The notes beneath the pieces are model-generated. The model did no database searches. It saw only the letters and a program-made list of their open reading frames with translations, and was not told the origin of the DNA. The translations under genes and the position numbers were made by a program. DNA of 64,000 nt from Roseiarcus sp963781895. GTDB taxonomy: Bacteria > Pseudomonadota > Alphaproteobacteria > Rhizobiales > Beijerinckiaceae. The stretch is from the NCBI GenBank assembly GCA_963781895.1, contig CAWAIM010000017.1:1-64000 (forward strand), given 5' to 3'. How positions within the stretch are numbered: position 1 is the stretch's first letter; the number at the start of each line of letters is the position of its first letter. Shown piece after piece: positions 43,508-52,739 of this stretch.

Positions 43508-45241
43508 TCAGAGGCGCAGCCGCCGCTCCGCATAAGCATAAAGCTGACGCCAGAACAGGCGATTGAACAGCGTCACGAAAACCGACATGACGGCGACGCC
43601 GAGCACGATCTTCGGGAAGTCGCCCTTGTCGGTCGCCTCGGCGATGTAGGAGCCGACGCCCTTGGCCACAACTGTGTGGTCCTTCCACTTGACGTATTCA
43701 GCGACGATCGAGGCGTTCCACGAGCCGCCTGAGGCGGTGATCGCGCCGGTCAGGTAATAGGGCGCGACCGCGGGAATAATGACCTGCTTCCACCAACGCC
43801 AGCCGCGGATGCGGAAATTCGCCACTGCTTCGCGAAGATCGTTGGGAAAGGCCGCCGCGCCGCCGATCGTGTTGAAGACAATATACCACTGCGTGCCAAA
43901 AACGATGAGGAAGCTCAACCAGATATTCGGGTTGAGACGGAAGGCGAGCACAAGGCTGACCGCGGCGCCGAACAGCAGGTTGACGGGAAACGCCGCCAGG
44001 AACTGGGCGATCGGCTGCATGGCTTCCGCCCAGCGCGGCCTGAGGCCGATCCAGACGCTGACCGGCACCCAGACAATTGTCGCCAGCGCCATTAGCACGA
44101 CGACGCGAATAAGCGTATAGGTCGTGAGCGCGATGACATGCAGGACCTCACCCCAGCCGACCTCCTTGCCGATATAGGAAATCGTAAGCCACCCCGCCCA
44201 TATGGCCGCGGCTAGGATGATCAGAATCCAGATGGTGTCGATTGCCCGCGAACGCTGTCGCGAGGGTGTCGACCGCGTTGTTCGCCGCATGGGCGGAAAT
44301 CGCAATGGCATTAGGCTTACGCTGCGCAACGCGGCGAAGATCGGGACGATGCCGAGTCGGATCCAGTGCGTGCGCTTCATAACATCGAGCACCCAGGATG
44401 TCTCGACGTCCTGATTGACCGACAATTCGACGCGGAACTTCGCCGCCCAGGCGACGATCGGGCGGAACAACAGTTGATCATACAGAAGGATGACGATGGC
44501 CATTGTCAGGATGGCCGCGCCGACCGCCGACCAGTTGCCGGCGTCGTTCGCCTTGGCGATATATGACCCGACGCCGGGCAGAGCGATTGTCGTGTCCCCG
44601 ACCGTGATCGCCTCCGAGGCGACGACAAAGAACCAGCCGCCCGACATCGACATCATCGTGTTCCAGATCAGGCCCGGCATCGCGAACGGCGCCTCAAGCT
44701 GCCAGAACTTCTGCCAGCCGGTGAGACGGAACCCCCGCGCCACCTCGTCGAGATCGCGGGGCACGGTGCGCAGCGACTGGTAAAAGGAAAAGGCCATGTT
44801 CCAGGCCTGGCTGGTGAAGATCGCAAAGATCGCCGCCAGTTCGGCGCCCAGCGTGTTGCCGGGAAAGAGGCCGAGAAAGAACGTCACGGTGAAGGAGAGG
44901 AAGCCCAAGACCGGCACCGATTGGAGCACGTCGAGCATCGGAATCAGCACCATCTCCGCCCGCCGGCTCTTGGCCGCAAGGGTCGCGTAGGTGAAGGTGA
45001 ACACGAGCGAGGCGGCGAGCGCGGCGAACATGCGCATCGTCGTCCGCAGCGCGTAATAGGGCAAATTCCAATAATCGAGCGAAATCGGCGACTCGTTCGC
45101 CCCGGGCAGGGGCGCCGCGATACCGTGATAGGCCCGCGCAACCGCAGTCAGGACCGCGAGAATAGCCGCGAGCGCAATCAGATCCCATTGATTCGGCAGG
45201 ATGCGTCGCCCCGAGGAAACAAAGGTGTTCAGACGAGGCAT
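43508..45241 (-). CDS. ABC transporter permease, two fused permease domains (NitT/TauT type)
   Basis: 577 residues from the ATG at 45241 (MPRLNTFVSSGRRILPNQWD). It holds two BPD_transp_1 domains in tandem. Each carries an EAA-like loop for the ATPase: VPRDLDEVARGFRLTGWQKFWQL (about residues 190-215) and FPNDLREAVANFRIRGWRWWKQV (about 455-480). A hydrophilic linker (TTRSTPSRQRSRAID) joins the halves. Such fused permeases pair with the AAA-associated ATPase that follows, forming an anion-type importer of unknown substrate. The frame is open further upstream, but the homology begins at this Met. Confidence 0.9.
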   Translation of the reverse strand: MPRLNTFVSSGRRILPNQWDLIALAAILAVLTAVARAYHGIAAPLPGANESPISLDYWNLPYYALRTTMRMFAALAASLVFTFTYATLAAKSRRAEMVLIPMLDVLQSVPVLGFLSFTVTFFLGLFPGNTLGAELAAIFAIFTSQAWNMAFSFYQSLRTVPRDLDEVARGFRLTGWQKFWQLEAPFAMPGLIWNTMMSMSGGWFFVVASEAITVGDTTIALPGVGSYIAKANDAGNWSAVGAAILTMAIVILLYDQLLFRPIVAWAAKFRVELSVNQDVETSWVLDVMKRTHWIRLGIVPIFAALRSVSLMPLRFPPMRRTTRSTPSRQRSRAIDTIWILIILAAAIWAGWLTISYIGKEVGWGEVLHVIALTTYTLIRVVVLMALATIVWVPVSVWIGLRPRWAEAMQPIAQFLAAFPVNLLFGAAVSLVLAFRLNPNIWLSFLIVFGTQWYIVFNTIGGAAAFPNDLREAVANFRIRGWRWWKQVIIPAVAPYYLTGAITASGGSWNASIVAEYVKWKDHTVVAKGVGSYIAEATDKGDFPKIVLGVAVMSVFVTLFNRLFWRQLYAYAERRLRL

Positions 45242-45634
45242 CGGCGATTTCCGCTTGGCGCGAGGCGACGGAAGGAAAGACGGCGGGCGGCCAATCGGAC
45301 GCGAGGCATAGGACACATTTCGCGACGCCGAGGCAATCGAAAAGTCTGCCGCCGGTCCGCTGGAATCGTGGGCGCAGCCATGACCAATGGATACGACACA
45401 ATGACGACAGAGAACGAAGGTGCGGGCGCTCACGCGACGCGGCAAAATTGCGCCGCAGCGTCCGCGAACTGGAGCGATTTCCGCGCGGCTCTGCTTCCTC
45501 CCGGAGTTTTGCTGTCGCCAAAACGACAATGGCCGGCGCGGGCCGGCCATCTGGTCATCTGCTAAGAATTACGCGCACTCGAACCGGGCTTTTTTCGCCG
45601 GACGCGGGGAGCGCGTCTCGTCGCCCGTCTCAAT
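45242..45634. other. Gap between the permease gene and pqqA
   Basis: No gene was recognised. ATGGCCGGC...GGCCGGCCAT (45529-45551) forms a tight GC-rich hairpin without a T run. A short T run (GGGCTTTTTTCG) follows about 35 nt later. Confidence 0.45.
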
Positions 45635-45666
45635 TCGCGGACCGTCCATGCTAGGACGATCCGCGA
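45635..45666 (-). terminator. Hairpin directly after pqqA (attenuator-like)
   Basis: TCGCGGACCGTCC (45635-45647) and GGACGATCCGCGA (45654-45666) pair over 13 positions (12 Watson-Crick, one G-U) around a 6-nt loop. On the minus strand it begins 4 nt after the pqqA stop. In known pqq operons a hairpin between pqqA and pqqB cuts most transcripts short so that pqqA RNA is in excess; here it may simply end transcription. Confidence 0.7.
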
Positions 45667-45670
45667 CTTT

Positions 45671-45748
45671 TCACATCTCCGCGGTCAGGTAAGCGGTGAC
45701 TTCGAGACCGGCGCAAACTTCGGTAACAACCGGGACAGTCCAAGCCAT
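45671..45748 (-). CDS. pqqA: PQQ precursor peptide PqqA
   Basis: A 25-residue peptide, MAWTVPVVTEV then CAGLEVTAYLTAEM. It has the canonical PqqA core E-V-x-x-G-x-E-V-T-x-Y-x-x-A-E, with Glu16 and Tyr20, the two residues that are cross-linked and become the PQQ carbon skeleton. An AGGAG ribosome site lies 8 nt before the ATG. No pqqB, C, D or E gene follows; the nearest downstream gene on this strand is an ABC permease. It may be an extra copy of a peptide encoded elsewhere. The gene is too short for ordinary gene finders and is easily missed. Confidence 0.88.
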   Translation of the reverse strand: MAWTVPVVTEVCAGLEVTAYLTAEM

Positions 45749-45955
45749 TGCAGAACTCCTATTGCTACGGGCAGCGTGCAAAGCGCCCGCCGAGTCGCGA
45801 CTGACGATGTCACGTCGGCGAATAGAAACTATCAAGATGGGGGCTGGAATGGGAGTCCATTGTTTGAAAAAGCGGCCGTACAAAATTCTCGGCAAAGTCG
45901 GGAAATATTCCCGCCTCCCGTCGGCGCGCGATGCGTTCCGATCCCGAGCCGGCGC

Positions 45956-45983
45956 TTGCGTTTCCACTTCCGCTCGCTTATAT
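45956..45983 (+). promoter_or_regulatory. Candidate rpsB promoter
   Basis: TTGCGT (45956-45961) and TTATAT (45978-45983) are separated by 16 bp and lie about 118 bp upstream of rpsB, leaving a leader long enough for the S2 autoregulation known in other bacteria. The rest of 45749-46100 holds no recognisable gene. Confidence 0.45.
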
Positions 45984-46100
45984 CCGGCGCCATTCCACAG
46001 GCGGATGTCTTGCGGGTCCTGTTTAAGGTTCCGCTCCGGTGGCGAGGCTCGCTTCGCTATTATCGATCCGCCGAGGCTCAACCGGACAAGGAAAAGCTCT

Positions 46101-47126
46101 ATGGCACTTCCCGACTTCACCATGCGCCAATTGCTCGAAGCAGGCGCGCATTTCGGTCACCAGTCGCATCGCTGGAACCCGAAGATGGCGCCCTATATCT
46201 ATGGGGCGCGCAATTCCATTCATATCATCGACCTCGCTCAGACCGTGCCGCTGCTTCACCAGGCGCTGAAGACAGTTTCCGACACCGTGTCCAAGGGCGG
46301 ACGCGTTCTGTTTGTCGGAACCAAGCGGCAGGCGTCCGACGAAATCGCGGCGGCGGCCAAGCGCTCGGCGCAATATTTCGTCAACGCCCGCTGGCTAGGC
46401 GGCATGCTCACGAACTGGAAGACCATATCCGCCTCGATTGCGCGTCTGCGCAAGCTCGACGAGTTGCTGAGCGAAGGCGCCAAGGGCCTGACCAAGAAGG
46501 AGCGCCTGATGATGTCGCGCGAGCGCGACAAGCTCGAGACCGCGCTCGGGGGCATCAAGGACATGGGCGGCGTCCCCGATCTCGTTTTCGTCATCGATAC
46601 CAACAAGGAGGCGCTCGCTATCAAGGAGGCGAGCCGGCTCAAGATCCCGGTGATCGCGATCCTCGACACCAATTGCGACCCCGACGGCATCGCCTTTCCG
46701 GTCCCGGCCAATGACGACGCGGGTCGCGCCATCCAGCTCTATTGCGATCTCGTCGCGCGCGCGGCGATCGACGGCATCTCCCGCAGCCAGGGCGCGCAGG
46801 GCGTCGACCTCGGCGCGGCCGAGACGCCGATCGCCGAGCCACTGCCGGAGTCTGTCGAGCCGGAAGCGGCTTCGGCGACCGACCATGCCGACCAATTCGA
46901 ATTGCTCGCCGCACCGCGCGGCGCCCCGGACGATCTGGCCAAGCTGACCGGGGTCGGCCCGCAGATCGTCAAGAAACTCAACGAGCACGGCGTGTTCCAC
47001 TATTGGCAGCTGGCCGCCATGACCACGGCGGAAGCCGCCAAACTGGACTCGGATCTGAAATTCAACGGCCGTATCGCCCGCGACAAGTGGAGCGAACAGG
47101 CCCGCGCGCTGATGGCCGCCGAATAA
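46101..47126 (+). CDS. rpsB: 30S ribosomal protein S2 with C-terminal helix-hairpin-helix extension
   Basis: 341 residues. The S2 core covers about residues 1-235 (PDFTMRQLLEAGAHFGHQSHRWNPKM, GGRVLFVGTKRQA, RWLGGMLTNWKTI, PVIAILDTNCDPDGIAFPVPANDDA; long pieces in part). The extension carries GAPDDLAKLTGVGPQIVKKLNEHGVFHYWQLA, a helix-hairpin-helix motif, ending in SEQARALMAAE. Such extended S2 proteins are usual in Hyphomicrobiales. The ATG at 46101 was chosen by homology, with AAGGAAAAG upstream. tsf follows, as in most bacteria. Confidence 0.95.
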   Translation: MALPDFTMRQLLEAGAHFGHQSHRWNPKMAPYIYGARNSIHIIDLAQTVPLLHQALKTVSDTVSKGGRVLFVGTKRQASDEIAAAAKRSAQYFVNARWLGGMLTNWKTISASIARLRKLDELLSEGAKGLTKKERLMMSRERDKLETALGGIKDMGGVPDLVFVIDTNKEALAIKEASRLKIPVIAILDTNCDPDGIAFPVPANDDAGRAIQLYCDLVARAAIDGISRSQGAQGVDLGAAETPIAEPLPESVEPEAASATDHADQFELLAAPRGAPDDLAKLTGVGPQIVKKLNEHGVFHYWQLAAMTTAEAAKLDSDLKFNGRIARDKWSEQARALMAAE

Positions 47127-47260
47127 CGGCTCGGCTGTTTGAAAAGGGCGCGATCGGCTCGGCCGACCGCAAGGCGGCCTGGGCCGGGCGCGTGGTTGAG
47201 GCTGAAATCGCGTCGCCGCTTTTCCTGCGGGACGCCTCGACGAGAACATGAGGGGAACCC

Positions 47261-48154
47261 ATGGCGACGATCTCCGCCGGGCTGGTCAAGGATCTGCGCG
47301 ACAAGACGGGCGCGGGCATGATGGACTGCAAGAACGCGCTCAACGAGACCAACGGCGACATCGAGGCGGCGATCGACTGGCTGCGCAAGAAGGGTCTCGC
47401 CAAAGCGGCCAAAAAGAGCGGCCGCGTGGCCGCCGACGGCCTCGTGGGAGTCGCGGTCGAGGCCAATCTCGGCGTCGTCGCCGAGGTCAATTCCGAGACC
47501 GACTTCGTCGCCCGCAATGATGATTTTCAGGCGCTGGTGCGCGGCGTCCTGGCGGTCGCGCTCGACAAGGCCCCGAATGTCGACGCCGAAGCCGTGCTCG
47601 GCGCCCATTATCCTGGCGGCGGCACGGTCGCCGACGCGGTCGCCAACGCCATCGCGACGATCGGCGAGAATATGACCCTGAGACGCGCGCAAGGCCTGCA
47701 CGTCGCCAAGGGCGCGATCGGCCATTATGTCCATGGCCAGATCGTCGACGGCCTCGGGCGCATCGGCGTCATCGTCGCCCTGGAATCGACCGGAGACCAC
47801 GACGCGCTGGTCGCGCTCGGCCGTCAGGTCGCCATGCATGTCGCCGCGGCGAGTCCGGTCGCAATCAACGCCGCAGGTCTCGATCCGGCGACGGTCGCGC
47901 GCGAGCGCGCGGTGCTGGCCGATAAGAACGCCGGCAAGCCCGCGAACGTGCTGGAGAAGATCGTCGAGTCGGGCCTGAAGTCCTATTACAAGGAGGTCTG
48001 CCTGCTCGACCAGGCCTATGTCCACGATCCCGCCAAGACCGTGGCCCAGGCGCTGAAAGAGGCCGAGAAGACGGTCGGCGCGCCGGTCGCCGTCGTCGGC
48101 TTCGTGCGCTACGCGCTCGGCGAGGGCGTCGAGAAGCCGGCGGAGGAGCCCTAA
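47261..48154 (+). CDS. tsf: Elongation factor Ts
   Basis: 297 residues; exchanges GDP for GTP on EF-Tu. UBA-like N-terminal domain LVKDLRDKTGAGMMDCKNALNE, GDIEAAIDWLRKKG, then the core VNSETDFVARNDDF-type motif (AEVNSETDFVARND), GHYVHGQIVDGLGRIGVIVAL and the C-terminal VCLLDQAYVHDPAKTVAQAL. Intact. GAGGGGAACCC precedes the ATG. A strong terminator follows 16 nt after the stop. Confidence 0.96.
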   Translation: MATISAGLVKDLRDKTGAGMMDCKNALNETNGDIEAAIDWLRKKGLAKAAKKSGRVAADGLVGVAVEANLGVVAEVNSETDFVARNDDFQALVRGVLAVALDKAPNVDAEAVLGAHYPGGGTVADAVANAIATIGENMTLRRAQGLHVAKGAIGHYVHGQIVDGLGRIGVIVALESTGDHDALVALGRQVAMHVAAASPVAINAAGLDPATVARERAVLADKNAGKPANVLEKIVESGLKSYYKEVCLLDQAYVHDPAKTVAQALKEAEKTVGAPVAVVGFVRYALGEGVEKPAEEP

Positions 48155-48170
48155 GGGGGTCACGATCAGG

Positions 48171-48194
48171 AGCGGCCTCGGGGCCGCTTTTTTT
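48171..48194 (+). terminator. Rho-independent terminator after tsf
   Basis: AGCGGCC (48171-48177), loop TCGG, GGCCGCT (48182-48188) and a run of seven T (48188-48194). It separates rpsB-tsf from pyrH, so pyrH probably needs read-through or its own promoter. Confidence 0.9.
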
Positions 48195-48254
48195 ATGCCT
48201 GAGAACGCCCGACGACCAATAGCGCGGCGCGAGTCTCAACTTGAAGGAGGCCCC

Positions 48255-48983
48255 ATGGCGTCGACGTCGTCGAAACCGCTGTTCAGACGGGTCGTGGTCA
48301 AGCTCTCCGGCGAGGCGCTGATGGGGCCGGACACCCACGGCCTGCACGCGCCGACGGTCGGACGCATGGCCGCCGATCTCAAAGCCGCTGCCGATCTCGG
48401 CGTGCAGGTCGCGGTCGTGGTCGGCGGCGGCAATTTCTTCCGCGGGCTGCAGGGCGCGGACAAGGGGATCGAACGGGCGCGCGCCAATTCGATCGGCATG
48501 CTGGCGACGGTGATGAACGCGCTGGCGATGGAGGGGGCGCTCGAACAAATCGGACAGCCCGCGCGCGTGCTCTCCGCGGTCGCCATGCCGTCGCTGTGCC
48601 AGCCCTATTCGCGCCAGGCCGCGCTCGCCCATCTGGTCAAGCATCGCGTGATCATCCTCGCCGCCGGCACCGGCAATCCGTTCTTCACCACCGACACCGG
48701 CGCGGCCTTGCGCGCCTGCGAACTGTCCTGCGACGCGGTGATGAAGGCGACCCAGGTCGACGGCATCTACACCGCCGACCCGAAGAAAGACCGGAACGCC
48801 ACCCGCTTCGAAAAGCTCAGCCACGACGAGGCGATCGCCCGAAACTTACAGGTGATGGACACCGCCGCCTTCGCGCTCGCCCGCGACAACGGCATCCCGA
48901 TCGTGGTGTTCTCGGTCAACGAGCCGGGCGCGATCCCGCTGGCGCTGGTGGGGAAGGGGCAAGCGACTTACGTCATGCCATGA
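48255..48983 (+). CDS. pyrH: UMP kinase
   Basis: 242 residues, amino acid kinase family; makes UDP from UMP with ATP. Motifs: RVVVKLSGEALMG at the N-terminus, VAVVVGGGNFFRG, MLATVMNALAMEGAL, IILAAGTGNPFFTTDTGAALRA and DGIYTADPKKDRNATRF (each in part), VMDTAAFALARDNGIPIVVF. The ribosome site AAGGAGG lies upstream of the ATG at 48255. Unlike in most Alphaproteobacteria, frr does not follow. Confidence 0.96.
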   Translation: MASTSSKPLFRRVVVKLSGEALMGPDTHGLHAPTVGRMAADLKAAADLGVQVAVVVGGGNFFRGLQGADKGIERARANSIGMLATVMNALAMEGALEQIGQPARVLSAVAMPSLCQPYSRQAALAHLVKHRVIILAAGTGNPFFTTDTGAALRACELSCDAVMKATQVDGIYTADPKKDRNATRFEKLSHDEAIARNLQVMDTAAFALARDNGIPIVVFSVNEPGAIPLALVGKGQATYVMP

Positions 48984-48986
48984 TGG

Positions 48987-49005
48987 GGAGGCGTTCGGCG
49001 CCTCC
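48987..49005 (+). terminator. Hairpin directly after pyrH
   Basis: GGAGGCG, loop TTCGG, CGCCTCC, 3 nt after the pyrH stop. The stem is perfect but is followed by TGAGACGGG rather than T, so termination strength is uncertain. It marks the end of the transcription unit where frr would be expected. Confidence 0.6.
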
Positions 49006-49469
49006 TGAGACGGGCGGCGGTTTTGTCAGCGGCCGAGGTTTTTCAATGCTTTAGGCGCCAAAAATTGGTTCTTTGATTCTTTGGCGCTTTCGCCGGAGGC
49101 CGGCGAGTTGCGGCAGCCGGGCGGCGTAATAACGTACGAGAACTATATTTTTGATCCAAGGCCAAAGTCTTCCAAGCGAACCGAACCACGCCGGGTGTCA
49201 GTGTCTTACACGGAATAGTTAAACTAAAATCTCTTGACTTCTGTCTTTTGCGATCCTGCGCCCCAACCGGGACCCGCGAGCGCATTGCGCAGCGCTCGAC
49301 ATGAAAGCCAGATTAGCACGAATTGTGAATTTCAGAAAGAGAATGTCGCAAAAAATTGAACCATTTATACATTGGCCTTGCGTTTGATAAGAGTTTGGAC
49401 TTCTTGGGACACTCGTTGCCTTCGGTCGCCGCCCCCAATCACCGCGGTCGCCGAATTCAGCTTACCGCT
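49006..49469. other. AT-rich gap between pyrH and the cyclase gene
   Basis: About 460 bases, clearly poorer in GC than the surroundings around 49130-49380. No gene, repeat or RNA was recognised. This is the point where the rpsB-tsf-pyrH segment stops and accessory genes begin. Confidence 0.5.
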
Positions 49470-51337
49470 CTACGTTTCCGGCAGCCCCGCCTTGCGCAGG
49501 TCGTCGAGATATTTTTGCTTCAGCGGTTCGCGCATCGGCCACACGATTCGGTCAGCGATCGAATGTCGTCCAGACTTCAGGTAGAGAGCGACTTCAGCTT
49601 TTGCTTCGTCGAGGCGGCCGCAGGTGGCGTAGTGAGCCGCGCCCTGCGCAGGATTGAACGAATCGCCAGGGGCTTAAAATCTCGAGCGCCTCTTCGTAGC
49701 GTCCGGCGGCATAGTACGCCCAGGCAAGATTGTTTCTGGAGAACGGAGTTCTGCGTGAGTCGTGCGCGATGGCCCACGACGCCCATTCGATCGCTTCGTC
49801 CACTTGCCGGCGTTGACGAGTTGATAGGCTATGGCGCCCTTCGCGGCGGCGTCGTAAGGCGACATCTCGACCGAGGCTTCCGCTTCTCTTATCGAGCGAT
49901 CGAAATCCTCACCATGCCACTGATAGGCATACGTCATCAGTATGTGGCTATAATAGATCAATAAATCGCGTTTTGTTCTTGGCGCTCTCGACTTCGCGTC
50001 CAAGCCTGTAGGTAATCTCGGCGCTCTCACGGCAATTCTCGAATGGGCCATATAGTGTATTGTCTATATTATAGGTCCACGCCAACCTGATCTTCAGGAG
50101 GGGCGAGTTAGGGAACCGTTTGAGCCCTTCCTCCGCGATTTCGCGAGACCGCAGATTGTCGTCCTGCGTGAATCTCCGGAAATAAGAGGATGAGCGAATG
50201 TAATAGTCATAGTCGGTTAGCCCGACCTCCGGCTTCCGCCATGCCGTCGCCTCTTCGATCTTGCGGAGTTCGCCGCTGGTCCCGCCGATCGCTTCATAGA
50301 TCCTCTCCGCGACTTTCTCCTGGATTGCGATGACATCTTCGCCATCGAACTGGTAGCTGTCCGACCAGACCGTCTCGCCGCTTGCCGCGTCCGTAAGCTG
50401 CGCCCGAATCCGGGTCTTGCCTCCGCTCCTCGCCAAATCCCCTCCGAGCGCAAATCCAGCCCCCAGGCCTCGCGCCGCCTGTTTCGGGTCTGGCGAGCTT
50501 TTGCGGCGGCAGACCCGAGGCGAAGACAATGCGAAATTGCGGAAAGGTCGACAGCACCGCCGAAATCTCGCGTCCAAAGCTTGGACCGAGAGCGTCGAGA
50601 CTCGCGTCGCCCCCCGCGCTGCTGAACGGCAACACCGCGATGAGCGGCGTTGGGTCCGGCTCCGCCGTCTCTCGCGGCCAGAAGCGCCACGCGCCGACGC
50701 CTGCGACTGCGGCGAGGAGAACGACAAGCCCGAGAGCGGGCGCGAACCGGCGATATTGGCGCAGACCCACGCCCAGCCAGTCGCGGCGCGAACGCGTTCC
50801 CGGCGGCTGGATCTGGTAGATGTGGACCGGCCGGTCGATGTTCTTGAGCGCTTTCTCGCCGAGGTCGCGCAGCGGAAATCCGAGCTTGCCGAAGATCGCG
50901 TCGCGCACCGTCGACGACAGGCAAATGCCGCCGGGCTCGGCGATGGTTTCCAGCCGGGCGGCCACGTTGACGCCGTCGCCGTAGACGTTGGCGCCATCGT
51001 GGACGATGTCGCCCAGGTTGACGCCGATGCGGTAGAGCATCCGCCGATCCTTGGGCGCGTCGGCGTTGCGCTCGGCCATTGTCTTCTGGATCGCGACGGC
51101 GCATTCGACGGCGCGCACCGCGCTCGAAAATTGGGCCACGATCCCGTCGCCGGCGATGTTGATGACGCCGCCGCCGAACCGGGCGATGATCGACAGGACG
51201 GCGGCCTCGTGACCTTTGAGATCGCGCAAAGTCTGGGCTTCATCCTGGCCCATCAGGCGCGAATAGCCGGCGATGTCCGCGGCCAGGATGGCCGTCAGAC
51301 GCCGGTCGGAAGCATGGAGGGCTGGCTCCTCGGTCAT
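49470..51337 (-). pseudogene. Class III adenylate/guanylate cyclase with TolB-like and TPR regions, four frame breaks
   Basis: The N-terminal part is intact: RLTAILAADIAGYSRLMGQDE, VLSIIARFGGGVINIAGDGIVAQF and GVNLGDIVHDGANVYGDGVNVAARLE (in part) form a class III nucleotide cyclase domain, followed by one membrane segment (FAPALGLVVLLAAVAGVGAW) and a TolB-like region (IAVLPFSSAGGD). The product continues through breaks near 50465, 49975, 49806 and 49665 with TPR-type helices (DYDYYIRSSSYFRRFTQDDN; RNNLAWAYYAAGRYEEALEIL) and ends MREPLKQKYLDDLRKAGLPET at 49470. About 622 codons in all, normal for this common rhizobial protein family. Four breaks suggest real decay, although indel errors are frequent in this window. 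Confidence 0.82.
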
Positions 51338-51658
51338 GGAGTCTTCTCAACCCGACGCGTTCCCAATCGAACAGGCCGCTTTTGACCGAAGTCAGCCGCG
51401 CGCCCGCGCAAAGCATCCTATTCGCAAAAGGCTGCTTTGCGCAAAGTCGGGATTTTGAAACAGGCGGCGCCCTTGAGAATATTTCGGTTTGGAATTGCGG
51501 CGCGATCTTGGCCGTTGAGGCGACACAGCGCTCGACCCCTCGGCCTTGTTCGGTCCCCCCTGCATCTCCCTCACGGCCGGCAGACAACGGGGCAGGGCGC
51601 GATCAACCCGCCCCGATGTTGAGGCGCGGCGCCATCGAGGTCGGTGAACAATCCGGAG
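51338..51658. other. Gap upstream of the cyclase gene with an inverted repeat
   Basis: GCGCAAAGCA (51406-51415) and TGCTTTGCGC (51433-51442) are perfect 10-bp arms around 17 nt, 70-105 bp upstream of the cyclase start. This could be an operator or a leader hairpin. Nothing else was recognised in the 321 bases. Confidence 0.45.
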
Positions 51659-51874
51659 CTACGTGCTGAGCCGGGCCTCGTCGCCCCATCCGAGCCTTGC
51701 GCCATGGGCCTCGATTTCCTCGCGCACGGCGGTCAATGCCGCCTGGAGGGCGCCGAGGTCTCGGAGCGCGTCGGGAGAGATGGCGCCTTCCTTCGCGGCC
51801 ATGGCTGCGACGGCGTTGAGGCGCGCCGTCTCGAGATTTGCTTGAAGGGTGCGCAACGGGTGGAGTTCTGTCAC
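51659..51874 (-). CDS. Small helical protein of unknown function
   Basis: 71 residues from a GTG with a strong AAAGGAGA ribosome site 7 nt upstream, which is the main support for the gene. The sequence (TELHPLRTLQANLETARLNA; VAAMAAKEGAISPDALRDLG; AALTAVREEIEAHGARLGWG) is Ala-rich and probably forms two long helices. There is no signal peptide. I do not recognise a family. The BA14K-like gene begins upstream on the same strand. Confidence 0.6.
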   Translation of the reverse strand: MTELHPLRTLQANLETARLNAVAAMAAKEGAISPDALRDLGALQAALTAVREEIEAHGARLGWGDEARLST

Positions 51875-51952
51875 TGTGATCTCCTTTGCGGGGCCCCGGC
51901 GTCGGAGCGTCGTCCGCGCGTATCGCCGGCGCCCGCCAAGCGCATGGGCCCA

Positions 51953-52508
51953 TTACGGGCAAGGATGCCGAAGCCCGTCATAGCCGAGATAGGTCCCGCT
52001 GGCGGGATCATATGATCGGTACGTCTGTTCGCAGTAAGCCACGGAACCGCCGCCGCCATACCCGACCGGACCCGCGCCGCCGTACACAACTGGAGCGCCG
52101 CCGTACACAACCGGACCGCCGCCGCCGTACATACCCGGATCCGCCGCCGTACATGCCCGGATCGCCGCCGTACCCGTAACCTGGGTCCGAATACACGGGA
52201 TAGGCCCCGCCGGGGTAGTAGCCTTGGTTCTGAGAAGCGATGGCGCCGCCGATCAGCGCTCCCGCCGCCGCCGCCGCGACGCCGGCCCCAACGTCGTATC
52301 CTGGCCCGCCGCCGTATCCATAGCCCCCATGCTGATATTGATACCGCCCGGCGCCGTGGACTAGCCGTGACCGCGATAGCCATGACCTGCGGCGCCATGG
52401 CCGACCACGTGGGTGGCCCGCTCCATAGACGCCCTGGGCCGAGGCGGGCGCCGACTGAATCATCAGCATGGCCGCGAGGGCGGCGCCGCCCAACAAAAAG
52501 CTTTTCAT
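51953..52508 (-). CDS. BA14K-family exported protein (frame break near 52135)
   Basis: The product begins MKSFLLGGAALAAMLMIQSAPASAQ, a signal peptide, behind a TTGGAGG ribosome site. A Gly/Tyr-rich region follows (YQYQHGGYGYGGGPGYDVGA; AGALIGGAIASQNQGYYPGGAYP). After GDPGMYGGG the frame changes near 52135 and continues with YGGAPVVYGGAGPVGYGGGG and AYCEQTYRSYDPASGTYLGY then DGLRHPCP. This CxxxYxSYDPxxGTYLGYDGxRHPCP tail is the BA14K/lectin-like signature of Brucella and other Hyphomicrobiales. About 184 residues. The break lies in a repeated GGC/GTA-rich tract, where an indel is easy. Another compensating pair may lie near 52380. Confidence 0.72.
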
Positions 52509-52739
52509 TTGAACCTCCAAAGGTCAGCTTGGTACATAGTCGGCGCGGGGACGTCGGGCCAGGGTCGGAAAATACGCACTTGACAAGAGCGCGTCCGCTC
52601 CGAGCGCCAGCGGGTCATCTCCTTTTCGAGGTTGAAGTTCCGGCTTTTCGCCGAATATTGTCCCTGCCAGCCGGCGCGTTCGGAGGCGAATCCCGACGCG
52701 GCGGTTTCTGACGCCCTAAATCTTCGAGCAATTTCACCC

